Assembly (NCBI GenBank): GCA_900552675.1
Contig: USAI01000078.1
Span: 1-11,059 of the forward strand
Direction: 5' to 3'
DNA length: 11,059 bases
DNA from: an uncultured Prevotella sp.
GTDB lineage: Bacteria; Bacteroidota; Bacteroidia; Bacteroidales; Bacteroidaceae
A model generated the notes under the pieces. It had not been told where the DNA came from, did not search any database, and saw only the letters and a list, made by a program, of their open reading frames with translations. Below are positions 6,830 to 11,059 of the stretch, piece by piece. The position numbers were made by a program, and so were the translations under genes. Positions within the stretch are counted from its first letter, which is position 1. Each line of letters opens with the position of its first letter.

Positions 6830-6854
6830 GCGTGGAAATACTAACAAAAGGAAT

Positions 6855-7127
6855 ATGGCTAACAAACGTAAACTTAAGAAAGCAATCAATTCAGTATGCG
6901 GCGAGTTGTTCGCCGAATGTGTGGCAACATCATTGTACAGCGGCAAGCCCGAACAAGACAATGTGCATGCTCTTTTGACATCTATCTTAGTGATACATAA
7001 CGACTTTACACGCCGTGTATCGCACCCTGAACCTGGCATGAAAGCCAAGGCGTATTATAAGGCCATTGTGGCCGACTTCAACAAGCAGATAGCAGAGGTA
7101 GCCGACCAAATCACAAATTTAGGTTAA
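6855..7127 (+). CDS. Small conserved-looking protein of unknown function (90 residues)
   Basis: I do not recognise a named family. The protein has no signal peptide or membrane segment, so it should be cytoplasmic. It begins with a basic stretch (MANKRKLKKA, 1-10). Two or three predicted amphipathic helices follow: about 8-29 (with Cys15 and Cys22), about 36-56, and about 62-87 at the C-terminus, joined by Gly/Pro turns (SGKPEQD, HPEPGMK). The all-helical, charged build would suit a small binding or regulatory protein, but no function is shown. Reasons to believe it is real: a well-spaced promoter, an ATG after AAAGGA, codon use like its neighbours, and a terminator after the stop. It stands alone, divergent from the phosphofructokinase gene and sharing a 198-nt control region with it. 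Confidence 0.82.
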   Translation: MANKRKLKKAINSVCGELFAECVATSLYSGKPEQDNVHALLTSILVIHNDFTRRVSHPEPGMKAKAYYKAIVADFNKQIAEVADQITNLG

Positions 7128-7133
7128 CACCTC

Positions 7134-7150
7134 GCCAGCCATTAGCTGGC
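7134..7150 (+). other. Short perfect hairpin just after the 90-residue gene
   Basis: GCCAGC (7134-7139) and GCTGGC (7145-7150) form a 6-bp GC-rich stem with a 5-nt loop, starting six bases after the stop codon. No T-tract follows, so it is probably an mRNA 3'-end structure or part of a tandem arrangement with the terminator at 7176. Confidence 0.55.
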
Positions 7151-7175
7151 ACAACATCATCTCCCCAAAGAAAAG

Positions 7176-7241
7176 AGAAGGCCATCATTGTGCGCCATTG
7201 TCTCAATGCGACGTTACACAACGATGGTCTTCTTTATTTTT
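7176..7241 (+). terminator. Nested-hairpin terminator after the 90-residue gene
   Basis: Arms 7176-7192 and 7217-7233 pair over 17 positions with one G-U pair and one mismatch. The loop itself holds a smaller hairpin, CATTG (7196-7200) with CAATG (7204-7208), flanked by CG/CG pairs. The sequence then runs TTTATTTTT. This would end the 90-residue transcript and insulate the acyltransferase gene. Confidence 0.75.
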
Positions 7242-7242
7242 G
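7235..7242 (+). promoter_or_regulatory. Possible -7 box of the acyltransferase operon inside the terminator T-tract
   Basis: TATTTTTG fits TAnnTTTG and lies 25 bases before ATG 7268, a suitable distance. It overlaps the T-tract of the preceding terminator, and no good -33 box is seen, so T-richness alone could explain it. Confidence 0.3.
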
Positions 7243-7267
7243 AAAATCAGAATAATTAATACAATAT

Positions 7268-7822
7268 ATGTGGCAGAAATTTTGCACTTGGATGTTATAC
7301 AAGCGTATGGGCTGGTCAAAAGACATTAACCAGCCACACCCCAACAAGTATATCATCTGTTTAGCCCCCCACACCAGCAACTGGGACTTTCTCATTGGCC
7401 AGCTATTTGCTGGGGCTGAAGGCATGAAAATAAACTTTCTGATGAAGAAAGAATGGTTCTTTTGGCCCTTGGGGCCCATCTTTCGCAAGATGGGCGGCAT
7501 TGCTGTCTTTCGCGACCGACACACCAGTATGACCGACAATCTGGCCGAAACAGCCAAGCGCCTATCATCATTCAAGCTCTGCATCACACCCGAAGGCACC
7601 CGCTCGCTGAACCCAGAATGGAAGAAAGGCTTTTATTATATCGCGCTAAAGGCAGGCATACCCGTGCTGCTTTACGGTGTCGACTTTACCGACAAGCGCA
7701 TTGTGTGCAAGAAAACCATTATACCCTCGGGCAACATCGACAAAGATATGCGCGAGATAAAACTATATTTCAAAGATTTTAGAGGCAAAAATCCAGAGCT
7801 CTTTACCATTGGCGAGCTTTAA
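7268..7822 (+). CDS. PlsC-type lysophospholipid/1-acylglycerol-3-phosphate acyltransferase
   Basis: This family moves a fatty acyl group onto lysophosphatidic acid or a related lysolipid at the inner face of the inner membrane, making phospholipid precursors. The 184-residue protein has the four acyltransferase blocks: HTSNWD (35-40), the HX4D motif with catalytic His35 and Asp40; GIAVFRDR (77-84), the GxxFxxR-like block; PEGTRS (108-113), the glycerophosphate-binding motif; and GIPVLL (130-135). It is shorter than the ~240-residue E. coli PlsC and lacks its N-terminal membrane helix, as in a compact group seen in Bacteroidetes. The acceptor is therefore uncertain: glycerophosphate, a lysophospholipid or an aminolipid. 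ATG 7268 is followed by an aromatic, weakly membrane-seeking segment (MWQKFCTWMLYKRMGW). The secreted amidase-like gene starts 46 nt after its stop with no terminator between, so an operon is likely. Confidence 0.88.
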   Translation: MWQKFCTWMLYKRMGWSKDINQPHPNKYIICLAPHTSNWDFLIGQLFAGAEGMKINFLMKKEWFFWPLGPIFRKMGGIAVFRDRHTSMTDNLAETAKRLSSFKLCITPEGTRSLNPEWKKGFYYIALKAGIPVLLYGVDFTDKRIVCKKTIIPSGNIDKDMREIKLYFKDFRGKNPELFTIGEL

Positions 7823-7868
7823 TGGCAAGACAAGCCTCATCACTCCATCGACAACGAAAACAAAAACA

Positions 7869-10781
7869 ATGACACGGCACAAATATATAACCTACATTCT
7901 CATTCTTTGGGCGATACTCTACACGGGCATCGCCCAAAGTGCATTTGCTCAAACCGATGACAGCGAAGCACGTCTGAAAGAACAAATAAACCACTACTTC
8001 GCCCATTATCATCCCGACGACGATATACATTGGCCCAACCCGCCACAGGTGCAAAGCTATAAAGTTGACGACCTATTGCGACGCGTTACCGTACAGGTTG
8101 ACGCCACTTTTGCCAACCAAACCTTCACTCCCACAATGGTGAAAAAGGTATATAAAAAGCTGAGACGTAGCTTGCCACGCCCCTTCAACAAATATAGTGT
8201 GAAGGTGATGTGTTGTGGACTACCCATCGAACACCTGTCGACCCCCTACCCCGACATGGCTGGCATGAAACCAGGCCAGTGGGGACGCATCAATTATACA
8301 GGCAAACCATGGGTTGACAACGTGTCGCGACCCAATACTATCACGCATGGCCTTTATAACCATCACCTATCGCTTTGGGCCAGCCATGGCCTCTTTTTCG
8401 ATACCAACAAGCAGCGCTGGCGCTGGCAACGCCCTAACCTTTTCGGCACAACTGAAGACCTTTTCACACAAACCATCGTGGTGCCATACCTTATGCCGAT
8501 GCTACAAAATGCTGGTGCAGTGATTTTTACACCTCGCGAACGCGACTGGCAGACACACGAAGTGATTGTTGATAACGATATGGCCACAAACAAAGGCTAT
8601 AGCGAAGAAGGACAAAAATGGCACCGAGCTCCCCTCAGCGGCTTTGCTCTGCACAGCGGATGCTATCAAGATGCCGAAAACCCCTTTGCCGCTGGAACGG
8701 CCCGCATGACGACTACCACAAAACGTAAAAGCAGTTCGGCCACAGCCACGTACCAACCAAACATACCTGAAGAGGGGCGTTATGCCGTATATGTAAGTTA
8801 CCAAACGGTAGAAGGCAGCGTTGACGATGCCGAATATACGGTGTATCATAAAGGGCAGAGCACCACTTTTCGCGTAAACCAGCAGATGGGCGGGTCAACG
8901 TGGGTGTATCTTGGCACCTTCGATTTCGACCGCGGAAGCAATATATATAATAAGGTGGTGGTGAGCAACCAGTCGGCCAAACGTGGCATCGTAACCACCG
9001 ATGCAGTGCGCTTCGGTGGCGGCATGGGCAACATTCAACGCGGAAGCAGCATCAGCAATATGCCACGATGCCTTGAGGGCGCACGCTATTGGGCACAATG
9101 GGCGGGCGCACCAAAGTCGGTTTACTATCTTAGAGAAGGAGGCGACGACTATGCCGACGACCTCAACTCGCGCTCGTTGATAACCAACTGGCTGGGCGGC
9201 GGATCGGTTTATATGCCCGCCCTTGAGGGCAAAGGGGTGCCTATCGAACTGAACATGGCTTTGCACAGCGATGCAGGCTACGACGAGTTTGGTGGCGATG
9301 CCCTTACAGGATCGCTGGCCGTATGCACCACGCGCTTTAACGATGGCAGGCTGAACAGTGGCATTTCGCGCATGCTGTCGCGCGACTTTGCCGACTCGCT
9401 TCTCAATAACACCTACCGCGACATTCATTTTGCCTATCGTCGCTGGGCAAAACGTTATCTGTGGGACCGCAACTACTCTGAAACACGGTGCCCCGAGGTA
9501 CCATCGGCCATCCTCGAAATGCTATCGCACCAAAACTTTAACGACATGAAGATGGGGCAAGACCCGAATTTTAAATTCACCTTGGCTCGCTCAATTTATA
9601 AAACCATTCTTAGGTTTATAAACACACAACATGGGCAACCCTGCATCGTGCAGCCACTGCCACCCACACATTTCAGCGTCAACATGCGCGAACAGGGCGC
9701 AATAACGCTATCGTGGACACCTACCATCGACCGCCAAGAGCCCACCGCCATGCCCACCAGCTATAAGCTATACACAGCGGCGGGCAGCGCAGACTTTGAC
9801 AATGGCACGATGGTAAACACCACACACTACACGTTTAAGCCCGAACCTGGCGTTACATATCGCTTCAAGGTGGCAGCCGTAAACCGTGGTGGCGAGAGCT
9901 TCACCACTGAGACATTAGCAGCACTTTACAACCCCACAGCCACCAAGACGTTGCGCATTGTAAACGGTTTTCATCGTTTAGCAGCACCCGCCATCGTTAA
10001 CAATGTGGGCGAAGAGGGATTTGACTTTAACGCTGACATGGGTGTGCAACGCGATATCTACGCGGGATGGAACGGCGCACAAACCTGTTTCGATAAGCGA
10101 CACATGGGTAAAGAAGGACCTGGTGGCTTAGGCTATGGTGGCGACGAATGGGCAGGAAAGTTTATCATGGGCAACACCTTTAACTTTGTAGCCGAACATG
10201 CCGAAGCCATTGGCAACAACACTTGCAATATTGTAAGTTGCTCGGCCGATGCCGTTATCGACGGACAAGTAAAATTGAGCGATGCTAATGCCATCGACCT
10301 CATCCTCGGATTAGAAAAAAATGATGGCCACTCGCTCATCGTTTACAACGCATTGCCCATAGCATTACAACGCAAACTGACCGAATATCTGCGCAACGGT
10401 GGCCGACTAATGATGAGCGGTGCCTACATAGGCGAAGACATGACAAAAGAACAAGACAAGGCGTGGCTGGCCGACTTATTGAAAGTGAGCTACGAACCTA
10501 CCAACAGCATACAACAAGGCAAGCTAAACGGTTTGGGAATGGAATTCGACATCTACCGCACACCCAACGACAAGCATTATGCCACACAACACCCTAACGT
10601 GCTGGCCCCCCTACCGCCAGCTTATTGTGCTATGCAATATGCCGACGGCACATCGGCAGCCGTAGCCTATGATGGCGCCGACTATAAATGTATCGTAGCA
10701 GGCTTTCCGTTTGAATGTATTACCGACAAGGGACTACAAGCAAAACTGATGAACGGTATGCTACGCTTTATATTAAAATAA
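7869..10781 (+). CDS. Secreted multidomain amidase-like protein with golvesin-type and FnIII domains
   Basis: The 970-residue protein resembles Bacteroidales proteins named 'golvesin C-terminal-like domain protein' or, loosely, 'xanthan lyase'. Residues 1-27 are a signal peptide (AFA site, then QTDD). Two separated segments look like a zinc N-acetylmuramoyl-L-alanine amidase (Amidase_3 fold): LWASHG (169-174, His173), TTEDLF (194-199, Glu196) and TPRERD (221-226), then YLREGGDD, LHSDAG (465-470, His466) and PSAILEMLSHQN (545-556, Glu550). Between them, about 260-385, is a beta-rich golvesin-type module. An FnIII-like domain covers about 598-685. The C-terminal 280 residues look like a Rossmann, amidotransferase-like fold without a clear nucleophile. 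The likely role is cutting peptide from muramic acid, or carbohydrate binding. I chose ATG 7869 over 7809, because 7809 would put 20 polar residues before the signal peptide and overlap the acyltransferase gene. Confidence 0.85.
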   Translation: MTRHKYITYILILWAILYTGIAQSAFAQTDDSEARLKEQINHYFAHYHPDDDIHWPNPPQVQSYKVDDLLRRVTVQVDATFANQTFTPTMVKKVYKKLRRSLPRPFNKYSVKVMCCGLPIEHLSTPYPDMAGMKPGQWGRINYTGKPWVDNVSRPNTITHGLYNHHLSLWASHGLFFDTNKQRWRWQRPNLFGTTEDLFTQTIVVPYLMPMLQNAGAVIFTPRERDWQTHEVIVDNDMATNKGYSEEGQKWHRAPLSGFALHSGCYQDAENPFAAGTARMTTTTKRKSSSATATYQPNIPEEGRYAVYVSYQTVEGSVDDAEYTVYHKGQSTTFRVNQQMGGSTWVYLGTFDFDRGSNIYNKVVVSNQSAKRGIVTTDAVRFGGGMGNIQRGSSISNMPRCLEGARYWAQWAGAPKSVYYLREGGDDYADDLNSRSLITNWLGGGSVYMPALEGKGVPIELNMALHSDAGYDEFGGDALTGSLAVCTTRFNDGRLNSGISRMLSRDFADSLLNNTYRDIHFAYRRWAKRYLWDRNYSETRCPEVPSAILEMLSHQNFNDMKMGQDPNFKFTLARSIYKTILRFINTQHGQPCIVQPLPPTHFSVNMREQGAITLSWTPTIDRQEPTAMPTSYKLYTAAGSADFDNGTMVNTTHYTFKPEPGVTYRFKVAAVNRGGESFTTETLAALYNPTATKTLRIVNGFHRLAAPAIVNNVGEEGFDFNADMGVQRDIYAGWNGAQTCFDKRHMGKEGPGGLGYGGDEWAGKFIMGNTFNFVAEHAEAIGNNTCNIVSCSADAVIDGQVKLSDANAIDLILGLEKNDGHSLIVYNALPIALQRKLTEYLRNGGRLMMSGAYIGEDMTKEQDKAWLADLLKVSYEPTNSIQQGKLNGLGMEFDIYRTPNDKHYATQHPNVLAPLPPAYCAMQYADGTSAAVAYDGADYKCIVAGFPFECITDKGLQAKLMNGMLRFILK

Positions 10782-10807
10782 AAACACACCACACACTTAC
10801 CTATCAT

Positions 10808-10866
10808 GGGGAGGCTGTGTCGCAAATATCAGTTACAGTTACAGCGACTCGGCCTCCCCTCTTTTT
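10808..10866 (+). terminator. Strong intrinsic terminator of the acyltransferase/amidase operon
   Basis: GGGGAGGC (10808-10815) pairs perfectly with GCCTCCCC (10852-10859). An inner helix GTCGC (10819-10823) with GCGAC (10844-10848) extends it across a 3-nt internal loop, and CTTTTT follows. The hairpin loop contains a CAGTTA repeat. It starts 27 nt after the stop at 10781. Confidence 0.85.
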
Positions 10867-11037
10867 ATTGTTAAGACAAAGTTTTCTTTTCATCATCACC
10901 TTTGTATCATCTATTTGTAAGCCCTGAAACACATAGCATAGAAACACTTAACAGTTAGCATTTTTAGGTAAACATAGGATTTTAGAAGGTAAAACAACAT
11001 GTATATAATATTAATTTAGTTAATTATTTATAATTTA
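10867..11037 (+). other. AT-rich intergenic region, little recognisable content
   Basis: I see no gene here. CACCTTTG (10897-10904) is one base off the TAnnTTTG -7 box but lacks a well-spaced -33 element. The last 60 bases are almost pure A/T. It probably is the upstream region of a gene that starts at or beyond the window edge. Confidence 0.4.
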
Positions 11038-11059
11038 ATGACTCAAAATAAAATTAGCC
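11038..11059 (+). CDS. Possible first codons of a gene cut by the window edge
   Basis: ATG at 11038 opens a frame reading MTQNKIS that runs off the window. There is no Shine-Dalgarno, but the AT-rich leader is typical for Bacteroidetes starts. Seven codons cannot prove a gene. Confidence 0.2.

Noticed and set aside
7809..7868. Extended N-terminus of the amidase-like gene overlapping the acyltransferase
   Set aside because: It would place 20 polar residues ahead of a normal signal peptide; ATG 7869 gives a proper secretion signal.
1..11059. CRISPR array, insertion sequence, defence island or tRNA
   Set aside because: No regularly spaced repeats, transposase, terminal inverted repeats with target duplications, nuclease or helicase genes, or cloverleaf sequence were found on either strand.

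Overview
The window looks like ordinary chromosomal DNA from a member of the Bacteroidales, most likely a Prevotella/Segatella-type organism. Three things point there. Several starts are preceded by the Bacteroidetes -7 box TAnnTTTG, once with a well-spaced TTTG -33 box. The glycolytic enzyme is a long PPi-dependent phosphofructokinase. The OmpP1/FadL-like porin, membrane-anchored GH25 lysozyme and golvesin-domain amidase are all families common in this order. I saw no tRNA, rRNA, CRISPR array, insertion sequence, integrase or phage gene.

Layout. Bases 1-154 hold a 55-nt imperfect hairpin. A minus-strand pair follows: a secreted Tyr/Trp/Gly-rich protein (1823-2824) and, 48 nt downstream, an OmpP1/FadL-like outer-membrane barrel (155-1774). 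prmA (2988-3872, plus) converges on a membrane-anchored GH25 lysozyme (3921-4793, minus). A bidirectional terminator between them covers the last codons of the lysozyme. Upstream of the lysozyme lies a large inverted repeat (4878-4947), the likely terminator of the next minus-strand gene, the PPi-dependent phosphofructokinase (5013-6656). A 198-nt AT-rich divergent region separates that gene from a 90-residue protein of unknown function (6855-7127, plus), which has the best promoter in the window. After a tandem-hairpin terminator comes a plus-strand pair: a small PlsC-type acyltransferase (7268-7822) and a 970-residue secreted multidomain amidase-like protein (7869-10781), closed by a strong terminator. 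The last 190 bases are AT-rich and may contain the first codons of another gene.

How the genes fit together. Most products act at or make the cell envelope: an outer-membrane channel, a secreted low-complexity protein, a peptidoglycan muramidase, a probable peptidoglycan amidase and a phospholipid acyltransferase. prmA (ribosomal protein methylation) and the phosphofructokinase (glycolysis) are housekeeping genes. Nothing here amounts to a new defence or mobile system. The most interesting items are the amidase domain apparently split by a golvesin-like module, the repeat-built YG/SFGG protein paired with a porin, and several compact or overlapping terminator structures. All function calls are from reading motifs; no database search was possible.
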